Positions 17,230-25,835 of a stretch of 64,000 bases of DNA are shown here, piece after piece. The notes beneath the pieces are model-generated. The model searched no databases and was not told where the DNA came from. It was given only the letters and a program-made list of their open reading frames with translations. The first letter of the stretch is position 1. Each line of letters begins with the position of its first letter. Made by a program: the position numbers and the translations under genes. Source of the stretch: Marinobacter bryozoorum. Its GTDB lineage: Bacteria; Pseudomonadota; Gammaproteobacteria; Pseudomonadales; Oleiphilaceae. Location: assembly GCF_023156245.1 (NCBI RefSeq), contig NZ_JAKZAH010000006.1, positions 107,269 through 171,268 of the forward strand, read 5' to 3'.

Positions 17230-17245
17230 GCGCCCACGCGGGCGC
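17230..17245 (+). other. Short hairpin after the SCO gene
   Basis: GCGCCC-ACGC-GGGCGC, a perfect 6-bp stem, lies between the SCO gene and the monooxygenase-like gene. No T-tract is present. It may mark the end of the oxidase locus. Confidence 0.4.
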
Positions 17246-17263
17246 ACCACACTGAGGAAAACC

Positions 17264-17563
17264 ATGCTATACGTACGTGCCATCCTGAACGTCAAACCTG
17301 ATCAGCGCGAAACCCTGATTGAAGCGGCCAAGCCCTGCATCGAAGCCACCCTGAAAGAGCCCGGCTGTGTCGAGTACGAACTGCATACCAGCCTGTCCGA
17401 TCCCAATCGCCTGGTGTTCCTGGAAGTTTGGGAATCCGCCGAACACCTGGGACCCCATGGCAAGAGCGATCATATGAAGGCATTTGGCAAGGTCGCCGCC
17501 GGCTGTCTGGCAGCGCCTCCGCGAATCGAGTACATTACCCCGGCCAAGGTTGACGTAAAATAA
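17264..17563 (+). CDS. Putative quinol monooxygenase (ABM domain)
   Basis: 99 residues, one antibiotic-biosynthesis-monooxygenase (dimeric alpha-beta barrel) domain. Family features are A-I-L-N-V-K-P-D-Q-R-E-T-L-I-E-A at the start, K-E-P-G-C-V-E-Y-E-L-H near 30-40, and the F-L-E-V-W-E-S-A-E-H-L-G-P-H segment. Small ABM proteins such as YgiN oxidise quinols or act on reactive intermediates. The substrate here is unknown. A GAGG site sits seven bases before ATG 17264. Confidence 0.88.
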   Translation: MLYVRAILNVKPDQRETLIEAAKPCIEATLKEPGCVEYELHTSLSDPNRLVFLEVWESAEHLGPHGKSDHMKAFGKVAAGCLAAPPRIEYITPAKVDVK

Positions 17564-17598
17564 CCCCATCCATACCGGAATAATCCCCTGGAGTAATA

Positions 17599-18801
17599 AT
17601 GACAGAGCATCGGCCCGCCTCGGACGCCAGGCAGCTCATGTCGGTCGTGCTGGCCGGTGCTATCCTCCTGCTGGTGGTCCACGCCCTGGGCCGCTTTATT
17701 TACACCCCCCTGTTGCCGTACCTGGTTGGTGATGGCCAACTGACAGCCAGTGAAGGCGCGTCTGTTGCCACCTGGAACTACCTGGGCTATCTCATTGGTG
17801 CGTTGCTGGCGGTTCGATGGTACCGCCCTGACCAGATCCGCATCTCCCTGCCCATTGCCATGCTGGTGCATGTGATCACTACCCTGGCCCAGACCCAGGT
17901 GGAGCCTGTGGCTGCTCTGTCGGGCCTGCGGCTGGTCAACGGCATTGCCAATGGCGTGGTGTTTGTGCAGGCGCCGGCGCTGATCCTGGAATGGCTGGTG
18001 CGACGTAACCGTACGGGTGCCAGCGGGCTGGTGTATGTGGGCGTGGGTGCCGGTTTGCTGGTGTCCAGCTTCCTGGTCTCCGGCACGGCAGACCTGCTCT
18101 CCGGTCCGGCCCGCTGGTGGCCAGCTGCCCTGCTGTCCATTCCGCTGGCCCTGTGGGCCACCTGGCGCCTGGTCAGGCTGGATGTGCCGGCCCGTATCCA
18201 GCGGGACGATGGCTCCTATGTCGATAAAGGGCCCTTGCTGGACCGGGCCAGCATTCCCCTGTTCCTTTCCTACGCGGGTGCCGGGCTGGGCTATATCCTG
18301 CCCATGACCTTCCTGCCCCTGCTGACCAAGACCCAGTTGCCCGATGGCCACTGGCTGGTGGACGGGTCCTGGTTGCTGGTAGCCGTGGTCACCATTCCCA
18401 CGCCCATCATCTGGAGTTTCCTCGGGTCCCGTTTCGGTGACTTGCCGGCCCTGCGGCTCAACTACCTGATCCAGTTCCTGGGCGCCCTGGCCGTTGTCAT
18501 CTGGCCTGGCCCCCTGGGCATCGTACTCTGTGCACTGCTGGTGGGCAGTACCTTTGTGGGCACCGTGCTGCTGACCCAGCGCATCGGCCGAGCCTTGCAC
18601 CCTCACCAGGGCCCGCGACTCTCAGCCGCGATGGTTGCTTTGTACAGCGTGACCCAGATGGCCGGCCCCTGGCTGACACGGCAGTGGCTGGATGCCGGCG
18701 GCACCCTGGTGGGCGCCTTTACCCTGGGGGCGGTCGCACTGGGTTGGGGGCTGCTGCTGGCGCTGTTCGTGCCCCGGCCGGAGGACTGGCATGCCCGTTA
18801 A
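17599..18801 (+). CDS. YbfB/YjiJ family MFS transporter
   Basis: 400 residues, twelve spans. The opening L-G-R-F-I-Y-T-P-L-L-P-Y with S-V-A-T-W-N-Y-L-G-Y-L-I-G-A-L following is characteristic of the YbfB/YjiJ branch of the major facilitator superfamily. No substrate is established for this branch. The start has CTGGAG a few bases ahead. The stop lies inside a 16-bp perfect palindrome (TGCCCGTTAACGGGCA, 18792-18807). hrpB follows after 36 bases. Confidence 0.92.
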   Translation: MTEHRPASDARQLMSVVLAGAILLLVVHALGRFIYTPLLPYLVGDGQLTASEGASVATWNYLGYLIGALLAVRWYRPDQIRISLPIAMLVHVITTLAQTQVEPVAALSGLRLVNGIANGVVFVQAPALILEWLVRRNRTGASGLVYVGVGAGLLVSSFLVSGTADLLSGPARWWPAALLSIPLALWATWRLVRLDVPARIQRDDGSYVDKGPLLDRASIPLFLSYAGAGLGYILPMTFLPLLTKTQLPDGHWLVDGSWLLVAVVTIPTPIIWSFLGSRFGDLPALRLNYLIQFLGALAVVIWPGPLGIVLCALLVGSTFVGTVLLTQRIGRALHPHQGPRLSAAMVALYSVTQMAGPWLTRQWLDAGGTLVGAFTLGAVALGWGLLLALFVPRPEDWHAR

Positions 18802-18837
18802 CGGGCACACAGGCTCTCAACTGCCAGGTTGAACGGC

Positions 18838-21321
18838 ATGTTACCCATCGACCAGGTCCTGCCCGAACTGATCCGAACGCTGGAGCAGCACACCACGGTG
18901 CTGCTGCAGGCACCGCCGGGTGCCGGCAAGACCACACGGGTTCCCATGGCCCTGAAGGACGCCTCCTGGCGGGATGGCCGCAAGATCCTGATGCTGGAGC
19001 CGCGTCGCCTGGCGGCCCGCTCCGCAGCCGCCTACATGGCCCGCCAGCTGGGCGAGAAGCCCGGGCAGACCGTTGGCTACCGAACCCGCCTGGACACGCG
19101 AATCGGCGCTGACACCATTATTGAAGTAGTGACCGAAGGTATTCTCACCCGGCTGATCCAGGGCGATTCGTTGCTGGAGGACTACGCCGCCATCCTGTTC
19201 GATGAATTCCATGAGCGTTCCCTGCAGGCGGACCTTGGCCTTGCATTGGTAAGGGAAACCCAGCAGGTGTTGCGGCCGGGCCTGCGGGTACTGGTCATGT
19301 CCGCCACCCTGGATACCGGACCCCTGGCTCATCTGCTGGGGGGCGCCCCGGTGATTTCGAGCGAAGGCCGGGCCTTCCCGGTGGAGGTGCACTACCGTCC
19401 TTCCGCGGTCTCCGCGGGGCGACCACCCAGGCTGCTGGACCAGGTGGTCACGGTGATCCATGAAGCCCTGGCGGAGCATCCCGGATCCATCCTGGTGTTC
19501 CTTCCCGGCGCCGGTGAAATTCACAAGGTGGAGCAACTGCTCAGAGCCCACCTGCCAGCCAATACATGGCTCGTGCCCCTGTATGGCAACCTGAAAGGCG
19601 ATGCCCAGGACCAGGCCATCGAACCGGCTCCGGAAGGGCAGCGCAAGGTTGTCCTTGCCACTGCCATTGCCGAAACCAGCCTGACCATTGAGGGTGTTCG
19701 TGTAGTGGTCGACGCTGGCCAGGCCCGCCGCGCGGTCTTCGACCCCAACAGCGGCATGACCCGCCTGGTCACGGGGCGGGTTTCCCGCGCTGCGGCAGAG
19801 CAACGCCGGGGCCGCGCAGGGCGTGTCGAGCCTGGTGTGTGCTTCCGCTTGTGGGGCGAGACGGAACACCACAGCCTGGCGGACTATACGCCGCCGGAAA
19901 TCCTCGCAGCCGACCTGGCACCCCTGGCCCTGGAACTGGCCCAGTGGGGCGCCCGGGCCCCCGACGACCTGGAGTGGCTGGACCTGCCCCCGAAAGCCCA
20001 CTGGGCGCAGGCAGTCGAATTATTGCAGTGGCTGGATCTGCTGGATGGAGAAGGCGCCATTACCGACCATGGTCGCCAGGCCCGGCAACTGGGTGTCCAT
20101 CCCAGGCTGGCTCATATGGTGCTCAAAGGGCGTGAGCTGGGCTATCCGAGAACCGCTGCCCGCCTCGCTGCCCTCTTCGGTGAGCGTGATTTGCTGGGGC
20201 GTGGCGCTGGAGCGGACATCGTGTACCGGCTACAGGCGCTGGCCGGTGATTACCGCGTACCAGGACTGGACAGGGGCCGGCTGGATGCCATTCGACGAGC
20301 GGCGGACCGACTGCTGCCGCACGAACAGACGGAAGACGAGGACGACGCCCTGCCGGCCGGTCGTCTGTTGGCGTTCGCTTACCCGGACCGGGTAGGCCGA
20401 CGGCGGACCGGTGATGCCAATCGTTACCAGCTGAGTAATGGTCGGGGTGCCCGCCTGGCTGACGATGATGCCCTGGGCACCCGGCAATGGATTGTCGCCG
20501 CCGACCTGGACGGACAGGCCCGGGAAGCGCAGGTCTTCCTGGCCGCCGCTACTGATCGCGCCACCCTGGAAGCCGACCTGGAGGCCCATATCGAAACAGT
20601 TGAGGAAGCCTTGTGGGACGACAGGCGCGGCACGGTCGTTGCTCGTCGGGTAACCCGCCTGGGTGCACTGATGCTGGCGGAGCAGTCCCTGCCGGATCCG
20701 GGGCCTGAGCAGGTCCAGCAAGGACTGCTCAATGCCGTGCGCCAGAAGGACATAGGAAGCCTGCCTTGGAATGAAACGGCCAGACAATGGCAGGCCCGGG
20801 TCCAGGCCATGCGGCGGCTGGAGCCGGACCAGTGGCCCGATGTTTCCGACAACGGCCTGTTGGCCGCACTGGATCAATGGTTGGCACCGTTCCTGGCGGG
20901 CGTGCGTAACTGGAAGGCGCTGCAGCAGGTTTCGCTGGTGGATGCCCTGCAGTCACTGCTGCCATGGGATCAGCAACAGCGTTTGTCCAGGGCGCTGCCC
21001 ACCACGCTGGAGATACCCACCGGCCAGCACCTGCGACTGGATTACACCGCCGAGAACGGCCCGGTGCTGGCCACAAAGCTGCAAGCCCTGTTCGGCTGGA
21101 CGGAAACCCCCAGGCTCGCCGATGGCCGCATCCCGGTCGTTATTCACTTGCTGTCCCCGGCCCAGCGACCCCTTGCCGTCACAGCCGACCTTAAGAATTT
21201 CTGGACGCAGGTATACCCGGAAGTCCGCAAGGAGATGCGTGGCCGTTATCCCAAGCATCCCTGGCCTGAAGATCCCCTGACAGCGGAGGCGAAGATGGGG
21301 ACCAAAAAATCGGGCAGGTAG
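18838..21321 (+). CDS. hrpB: ATP-dependent helicase HrpB
   Basis: 827 residues, a DEAH-type RNA helicase-like protein. Walker A appears as A-P-P-G-A-G-K-T-T near residue 30, the DExH box as D-E-F-H-E-R near 125, motif III as S-A-T-L, and motif VI as Q-R-R-G-R-A-G-R, with an HrpB-specific C-terminal domain reaching the P-K-H-P-W-P-E-D-P motif near the end. Its cellular function is not defined. ATG 18838 is preferred over the TTG nine bases upstream. The ribosome site is weak for both. Length is normal. Confidence 0.96.
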   Translation: MLPIDQVLPELIRTLEQHTTVLLQAPPGAGKTTRVPMALKDASWRDGRKILMLEPRRLAARSAAAYMARQLGEKPGQTVGYRTRLDTRIGADTIIEVVTEGILTRLIQGDSLLEDYAAILFDEFHERSLQADLGLALVRETQQVLRPGLRVLVMSATLDTGPLAHLLGGAPVISSEGRAFPVEVHYRPSAVSAGRPPRLLDQVVTVIHEALAEHPGSILVFLPGAGEIHKVEQLLRAHLPANTWLVPLYGNLKGDAQDQAIEPAPEGQRKVVLATAIAETSLTIEGVRVVVDAGQARRAVFDPNSGMTRLVTGRVSRAAAEQRRGRAGRVEPGVCFRLWGETEHHSLADYTPPEILAADLAPLALELAQWGARAPDDLEWLDLPPKAHWAQAVELLQWLDLLDGEGAITDHGRQARQLGVHPRLAHMVLKGRELGYPRTAARLAALFGERDLLGRGAGADIVYRLQALAGDYRVPGLDRGRLDAIRRAADRLLPHEQTEDEDDALPAGRLLAFAYPDRVGRRRTGDANRYQLSNGRGARLADDDALGTRQWIVAADLDGQAREAQVFLAAATDRATLEADLEAHIETVEEALWDDRRGTVVARRVTRLGALMLAEQSLPDPGPEQVQQGLLNAVRQKDIGSLPWNETARQWQARVQAMRRLEPDQWPDVSDNGLLAALDQWLAPFLAGVRNWKALQQVSLVDALQSLLPWDQQQRLSRALPTTLEIPTGQHLRLDYTAENGPVLATKLQALFGWTETPRLADGRIPVVIHLLSPAQRPLAVTADLKNFWTQVYPEVRKEMRGRYPKHPWPEDPLTAEAKMGTKKSGR

Positions 21322-21395
21322 TCGCGTCGGCCTTAGTAAATTTCGCATGTTCTGCTAGGTTAGATGTTTTCATAACAGAACAAGGAGACGTTCAG

Positions 21396-22106
21396 ATGAA
21401 AACCATGGGCCTGATCGGTGGTATGAGCTGGGAGTCCACCCAGACCTATTACCGGCTCATCAACCAGGCAGTCCGGGAACAGCTCGGCGGGCTGCATTCC
21501 GCACAGCTTGTGCTCTACAGTGTCGACTTTGCGGAAATCGAGGCGCTCCAGCACCAGGGTGACTGGGAGGCCACTGCCGCTATTCTCTCCGGGGCTGCCC
21601 GGTCCCTGCGCTCTGCTGGCGCAGACTTCCTCGTACTTTGTACCAATACCATGCACAAGGTGGCGCCCAGGATCGAGCAGGCCTCGGAACTGCCCTTGCT
21701 GCACATCGCGGATGCGACCGCAGACGTTCTGCAGGGTGACGGCGTAACCCGGGTCGGCTTGCTGGGTACCGGGTTTACCATGGAACAGGCCTTCTATCGG
21801 GAGCGCCTGGAGGCCCGGGGGATCGAGGTGCTGGTTCCGGACAAGGCCCAGCGGGAACTGGTTCACCGGGTCATCTACGAGGAGCTGTGCCTGGGTGACA
21901 TCCGGCCCGCCTCGAAGCAGGCCTACCTGGAGGTGGTCACCTCGCTGGCTGACCGCGGCGCCCAGGGCGTCATTCTCGGCTGCACCGAGATCGGGCTGCT
22001 GATCCAGGCACCCGATACCCCGGTCAGGCTCTACGACACCACCGCCATCCATGCCAGCCAGGCGGTGGCGCATGCCTTGAATGGCACTGATCACCCGGAC
22101 CACTGA
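21396..22106 (+). CDS. Aspartate/glutamate racemase family protein
   Basis: 236 residues. It is a PLP-independent amino-acid racemase of the Asp/Glu family, which uses two cysteines as acid and base. Both are present: C in V-L-C-T-N-T-M-H (near residue 83) and C in I-L-G-C-T-E-I (near 197). The opening M-G-L-I-G-G-M-S-W-E-S-T is typical of YgeA-like broad-specificity racemases. The substrate is likely an amino acid such as homoserine or aspartate, which is inferred. AAGGAG lies just ahead of ATG 21396. Confidence 0.93.
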   Translation: MKTMGLIGGMSWESTQTYYRLINQAVREQLGGLHSAQLVLYSVDFAEIEALQHQGDWEATAAILSGAARSLRSAGADFLVLCTNTMHKVAPRIEQASELPLLHIADATADVLQGDGVTRVGLLGTGFTMEQAFYRERLEARGIEVLVPDKAQRELVHRVIYEELCLGDIRPASKQAYLEVVTSLADRGAQGVILGCTEIGLLIQAPDTPVRLYDTTAIHASQAVAHALNGTDHPDH

Positions 22107-22156
22107 TGGAAAGAGGCCCTTTGGCATCTGAGGTTCATAAAACGGGCATTGGTCCA

Positions 22157-22177
22157 GACCCGGCACGATCCCGGGTC
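22157..22177 (+). other. Hairpin after the racemase gene
   Basis: GACCCGG (22157-22163), seven bases and CCGGGTC (22171-22177). There is no T-run. It is the only clear structure in the 292-base gap between the racemase and the DUF5675 gene. The second half of the gap is noticeably AT-richer than its surroundings. Confidence 0.4.
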
Positions 22178-22398
22178 AGAGTCGCAGGCGTTCGGTTTGG
22201 CCTTACGGCTGGTTGATCCACTGAGTCATGATCCCGGCATGAAATTCCAGGTTTCTTGTGTGCTGGAAATGTGACTGGTTTCTCGAAGATGTAGGTTTTG
22301 ACTTAAGGTTCATTCACAAATGCCCCGCTCTTTTCCAGCCTGCCGTACTATTCAGCTCACTGAGTATCTGGTTACAAGACAACAAGGAGGGATTTGTC

Positions 22399-22860
22399 TT
22401 GCTTATTCGGCTGAAGCGCAAATGGGAGACGGAGCGGTCCAAGATCGGGCAATACGCAATCGAGGGCACTAATATCAAAGGCTATATGCTTGAACGACCG
22501 GGCCCCGATACGTTGGAGGCAGGTCTGAGGAAGCGGGTACCTGAGGGAACCTACCAACTTTGCTGGCACATCGGTGAAGCCTTTCAGAATGTTCTCAAGC
22601 TCTATAACAGTGAGGTACCGAAGGAGCGGGCGATACTGATCCATATTGGAAACTATCCGAGAGACACCGACGGTTGTCTTCTCCCAGGGCTGACGAGAGA
22701 GACTGACGTCGTGTGGAACAGCGGAACAGCGATGAAGCGTATCAGGGATCACGTCAAGTCGATCGGCTTTGAAGGTAGCGGCGGACCACAGAACAATGCC
22801 CGGATAAGGGGCGGTGCCACCATAGTCATCGAGAACTGTTTCGAACCATCGGAGGGTTAA
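22399..22860 (+). CDS. DUF5675 family protein
   Basis: 153 residues from a TTG start at 22399, chosen because AAGGAGG (22384-22390) lies eight bases ahead and the family domain begins soon after. The DUF5675 pattern is visible: Y-M-L-E-R-P-G-P-D-T (about 30-39), R-V-P-E-G-T-Y-Q-L near 50, I-L-I-H-I-G-N-Y-P-R-D-T-D-G-C-L-L-P-G near 85-102, and a W-N-S-G-T motif. The H-x-G-N and G-C residues suggest a catalytic site, but I know of no proven activity. It is seven bases upstream of a secreted-protein gene. Both are less GC-rich than their flanks, consistent with acquired DNA. Confidence 0.82.
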   Translation: MLIRLKRKWETERSKIGQYAIEGTNIKGYMLERPGPDTLEAGLRKRVPEGTYQLCWHIGEAFQNVLKLYNSEVPKERAILIHIGNYPRDTDGCLLPGLTRETDVVWNSGTAMKRIRDHVKSIGFEGSGGPQNNARIRGGATIVIENCFEPSEG

Positions 22861-22867
22861 CAGAACC

Positions 22868-23596
22868 ATGATGAAATATGGAGTGCTTTGGTTAGCTTGT
22901 CTGGCTTTTACACCGCTTTCTGGCTTTGCTGATTCCAGAGGGGTGCCGGTTTATTTCGACATGGGGTCAGAGGAGAAAGCGAGATTCGGTGAGGCCCGCG
23001 CCCCTGCATTTCTGACGGCAAGGGATTTTGCTGGACTGGTATCGGCAGAGAGAGAGTTTCTGGGCTACATCGGGCCTGACTACACCCGGTTGCATATCGG
23101 TTTTAGCGAGATTCATCCAGAGAAGGGAGGTCACCCTGCTGTTCGGGTTTCGGGATACCTGAGGGTGGATGATGTTTATTGTGAAATGGCTGGTCTGATC
23201 AGGGCGGAACGTAGCCATGACCTGAAACAGCTGGACTATGGTGTCGACAACAAGCATCGCGATGCGGGGATAAAGCGTCAGGGAATGCTTTTCGGCTCCT
23301 ATGAGCTTAAGACTTCCGGCGATAAGCCCTGTAAAGGCTCTCTGGCGGGACGCAACAGGGTCAGCTGGATGCTGATGGACGACGGCTCGGTCAAGCGTAA
23401 CGACATTGGCAACGTCCGCTTTCTCCGCGGAGATAACCAGTATGCCGGCGTCTGGCAGCGCGACTCAGAGAAAGACCCGGTTACGGTTAACTGGGGCGAG
23501 TATCGTATTCCCTTTGCACGTCCTGAGCTGGATATTGGCGCAGGAGAGTTCTCCGTTAATCCTGATTACCGTGACCATGGGTGGCAGGACTTTTAA
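22868..23596 (+). CDS. Secreted protein of unknown function, paired with DUF5675
   Basis: 242 residues with a clear signal peptide (M-M-K-Y-G-V-L-W-L-A-C-L-A-F-T-P-L-S-G-F-A, cleavage near residue 21). The mature part is beta-rich with many charged residues and two cysteines (about 106 and 158). No family is recognised. The start follows GGAGGG by about twelve bases. It sits immediately after the DUF5675 gene in the same less GC-rich block, so the two are probably cotranscribed and inherited together. A periplasmic partner or immunity role is one guess. Nothing in the sequence proves it. Confidence 0.75.
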   Translation: MMKYGVLWLACLAFTPLSGFADSRGVPVYFDMGSEEKARFGEARAPAFLTARDFAGLVSAEREFLGYIGPDYTRLHIGFSEIHPEKGGHPAVRVSGYLRVDDVYCEMAGLIRAERSHDLKQLDYGVDNKHRDAGIKRQGMLFGSYELKTSGDKPCKGSLAGRNRVSWMLMDDGSVKRNDIGNVRFLRGDNQYAGVWQRDSEKDPVTVNWGEYRIPFARPELDIGAGEFSVNPDYRDHGWQDF

Positions 23597-23729
23597 AGAC
23601 CCTTACACATTCGCCCTGGTACAACAGGAGCCTCTGTCCCGGCCTACATTTGCTTGGTCTGCCTGCATCGCGCCCGGCTCTCAAGGCGTCCGGCAGAGCA
23701 GTGGATTGGTGAAGTTGCCAGATGGGACA

Positions 23730-24137
23730 TCAGGCCACCCGGCAGGCCTTTAGCTGGTCGTTCAGGGCGGCCATGACCCGGGAACGGGTGAGCACGCCCA
23801 GTACGCGGTTGTTCTTGTCCACCACCGGGTACACCTTGGGCCTTTGCCCGGAGAACAGGTTGGCGAGGGCCAGTTCTGACATCTCCGGGGTAACCGATAC
23901 CGGGTTGCGGGACATGATGTCGCTGATGCGGACCCAGTTGTCGCAGTGATAGCTGCTGCTGGCCAGCGAGCGGATGCAGTCCTGCTCGGACAGGAAGCCC
24001 ACCAGGCGGTTGTTATCGTCCACGACCGGCAGGCCGGTATGACCACTGGAGAGGATCTGGTCCACGGCCCGGCTCAGGTAATCCCGTTCGTGGAGGGCGG
24101 GAGTCCACTTGGACATAAGGTCTTCTACGGTGCGCAT
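23730..24137 (-). CDS. CBS domain pair protein
   Basis: 135 residues made up of two CBS motifs (about 8-60 and 75-130), each with the D-x-x-x-x-x-V-L/F-x-R/E turn: H-T-G-L-P-V-V-D-D-N-N-R-L-V-G-F-L-S-E in the first and V-Y-P-V-V-D-K-N-N-R-V-L-G-V-L-T-R-S in the second. CBS pairs bind adenosine nucleotides. Stand-alone ones usually act as sensors. AGGAGG ten bases ahead supports ATG 24137. It is monocistronic. The 133-base gap on its downstream side and the 136-base gap upstream show no gene. Confidence 0.93.
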   Translation of the reverse strand: MRTVEDLMSKWTPALHERDYLSRAVDQILSSGHTGLPVVDDNNRLVGFLSEQDCIRSLASSSYHCDNWVRISDIMSRNPVSVTPEMSELALANLFSGQRPKVYPVVDKNNRVLGVLTRSRVMAALNDQLKACRVA

Positions 24138-24273
24138 GGGTACCTCCTGGGAATCAGTTGATGCGTCTGATTCCCAGTATCCTCAAGGCGCTGTCTGATG
24201 CCCAATGGGGCTTTCCAATCCTTTTGATTCGCTAAAGCTATGAGCAAACGAAATTCGATAGCTTTGTGGAATT

Positions 24274-25005
24274 CTATGGCCGCAGTATCAGCAGTAACCC
24301 GGTGATCAGTAACACGCTGTATACCGCTTGCCGAAACCGCTCTTCATTGAGCCGGTGATGGAGGAACTCCCCCACCAGTACCCCGACGACCAGTAACGGC
24401 AGGTACCACACCAGTCGATCGGCACTGGCTATCAGGCTGCCATCGAAAAGGTAGAGCATACTCAGCGTCAGGTTCAGGGTGAACCACACCGTCAGCAAGG
24501 TGGCTCGGGTACGGCTTTTGTCCAGTTGGATACCGGCCAGGGCATAGACCAGCAGGGGGCCGCCGGAGGCGAACAGGCCGTGGGTGATGCCGGCGCCGAA
24601 AGTGATGATGCGGCTGGTCACCAGACCGTGGGGTTCCGCCACATGGCCGCCGAACAGGCGCCACAGTTCCTTGCCGGCAAACCACACCACCAGGACACCA
24701 AACAGCACTTTGAGGATACCGGCTCCCAGCCAGGGCGTAAGTATGTAGCCGGTCAGGGTGCCGGCCACCATCAGCGGCAGGATGAGTGTGGCCAGCAGGC
24801 GCCAGTGGATGTGCTGGCGGTGTTTCCAGGTGAGGTAGCCACTCATGAACACGTTCAGCGGCACCAGCACTGGCAGCATCTCCGGGATGGGCAGCAGGAT
24901 GGCCCCCAGGGACAGGGCGATGACAATGGAACCGAAACCGGTGATGGCTTCAATGGTGTAGGCCAGCAGGATGGCCAGGCCGAGCCAGAGCCAGGGGTCG
25001 ATCAT
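24274..25005 (-). CDS. TauE/SafE family anion permease
   Basis: 243 residues, seven to eight membrane spans. The family signature appears in G-F-G-S-I-V-I-A-L-S-L-G near residue 24 and its counterpart F-G-A-G-I-T-H-G-L-F-A-S-G-G-P in the second half. Members export sulfite, sulfoacetate or similar organic anions. It is the last gene of a five-gene minus-strand operon and overlaps the preceding SDR gene by four bases (ATGA), so translation is probably coupled. An exporter at the end of an oxidative catabolic operon suggests product removal, which is inferred. Confidence 0.9.
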   Translation of the reverse strand: MIDPWLWLGLAILLAYTIEAITGFGSIVIALSLGAILLPIPEMLPVLVPLNVFMSGYLTWKHRQHIHWRLLATLILPLMVAGTLTGYILTPWLGAGILKVLFGVLVVWFAGKELWRLFGGHVAEPHGLVTSRIITFGAGITHGLFASGGPLLVYALAGIQLDKSRTRATLLTVWFTLNLTLSMLYLFDGSLIASADRLVWYLPLLVVGVLVGEFLHHRLNEERFRQAVYSVLLITGLLLILRP

Positions 25006-25835
25006 GTTGCAGGGTTCCCGTTGGACGTGGCGGACTCATGGGTCGGGTGGCCGGCGATGTCACCGGCGAATTTCCGGCGTACGGCTTTCAGGTACAGGGA
25101 GGGCGCGATCCGCCACAGCAGGCTGCCAAAGCGGGATACCGGCTCGGGCAGGAGCCAGCGCTTGCGCCTGGCCAGGGCGCCATCGATCATCCGGGCCATG
25201 TCCGCGGCGCTGCCCATGCCACCGATGGTGGAGCGGGCGTGGGTAGCCTTGCGGCCATCGGCTCCCAGGGCGTTCTGCTCGATGGGCGTGTCCAGGAAAC
25301 TGGGGTAGACCATCAGCAGGTGTATACCCCGGGGTTCGAGCTCCAGTCGCAGCACCTCGAAGAACTGGATCAGGGCACCCTTGGCGGCGCAGTAGCCGGC
25401 CCGGCCCGGTACCGGCATCCAGCCGGCCATGGAGCCGATGCATACGATCTGTCCCTTACTGCGTTCCAGCAGTGGCAGCGCCAGCTGGGTAAGTTCCACC
25501 GGCCCCTGCCAGTCTACGGCCATCACCTTGCGGAATACGCCCGGGTTGGTGCTCGCGGCCGGGGACCGGTGGGTGATACCGGCGTTGTTTACCAGCAGGT
25601 CCAGGCGTCCGTAAACGTCTTCGGTTTCCCGCACCAGTCGCTCCAGGTCCGGCGTGTGGGTGACGTCGACAGTGACAATATGCACCCGGGTGTCGTCGCC
25701 CAGTTCATTACGACGGCGCAGCAGGGCTTCGGCGTCGATATCCGCCAGTACCAGGCAGTGACCGGCCTTGTACCAGTGTTGCGCCATGGCCCAGCCCAGG
25801 CCACTGGCGGCGCCGGTGATCAGGGTAACGGTCAC
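25002..25835 (-). CDS. SDR family NAD(P)-dependent oxidoreductase
   Basis: 277 residues, classical short-chain dehydrogenase. The nucleotide motif is T-G-A-A-S-G-L-G near residue 7, N-N-A-G near 86, the catalytic serine lies in I-G-S-M-A-G-W, and the Y-x3-K pair is Y-C-A-A-K near 149-153. The C-terminus is longer and basic, as in SDRs acting on lipophilic substrates. The start is GTG 25835, overlapping the stop of the epimerase-like gene by four bases. The substrate is unknown. It is presumably an alcohol/ketone step of the pathway encoded by this operon. Confidence 0.92.
   Translation of the reverse strand: MTVTLITGAASGLGWAMAQHWYKAGHCLVLADIDAEALLRRRNELGDDTRVHIVTVDVTHTPDLERLVRETEDVYGRLDLLVNNAGITHRSPAASTNPGVFRKVMAVDWQGPVELTQLALPLLERSKGQIVCIGSMAGWMPVPGRAGYCAAKGALIQFFEVLRLELEPRGIHLLMVYPSFLDTPIEQNALGADGRKATHARSTIGGMGSAADMARMIDGALARRKRWLLPEPVSRFGSLLWRIAPSLYLKAVRRKFAGDIAGHPTHESATSNGNPAT

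Noticed and set aside
17470..18606. Minus-strand open frame opposite the YbfB-like transporter
   Set aside because: It is a shadow of a membrane-protein gene with no ribosome site and low-complexity Q/H/G composition.
18792..18807. 16-bp perfect palindrome at the end of the YbfB-like gene
   Set aside because: It includes the stop codon, has no loop and no T-run, and is short enough to be chance. No operator role is evident.
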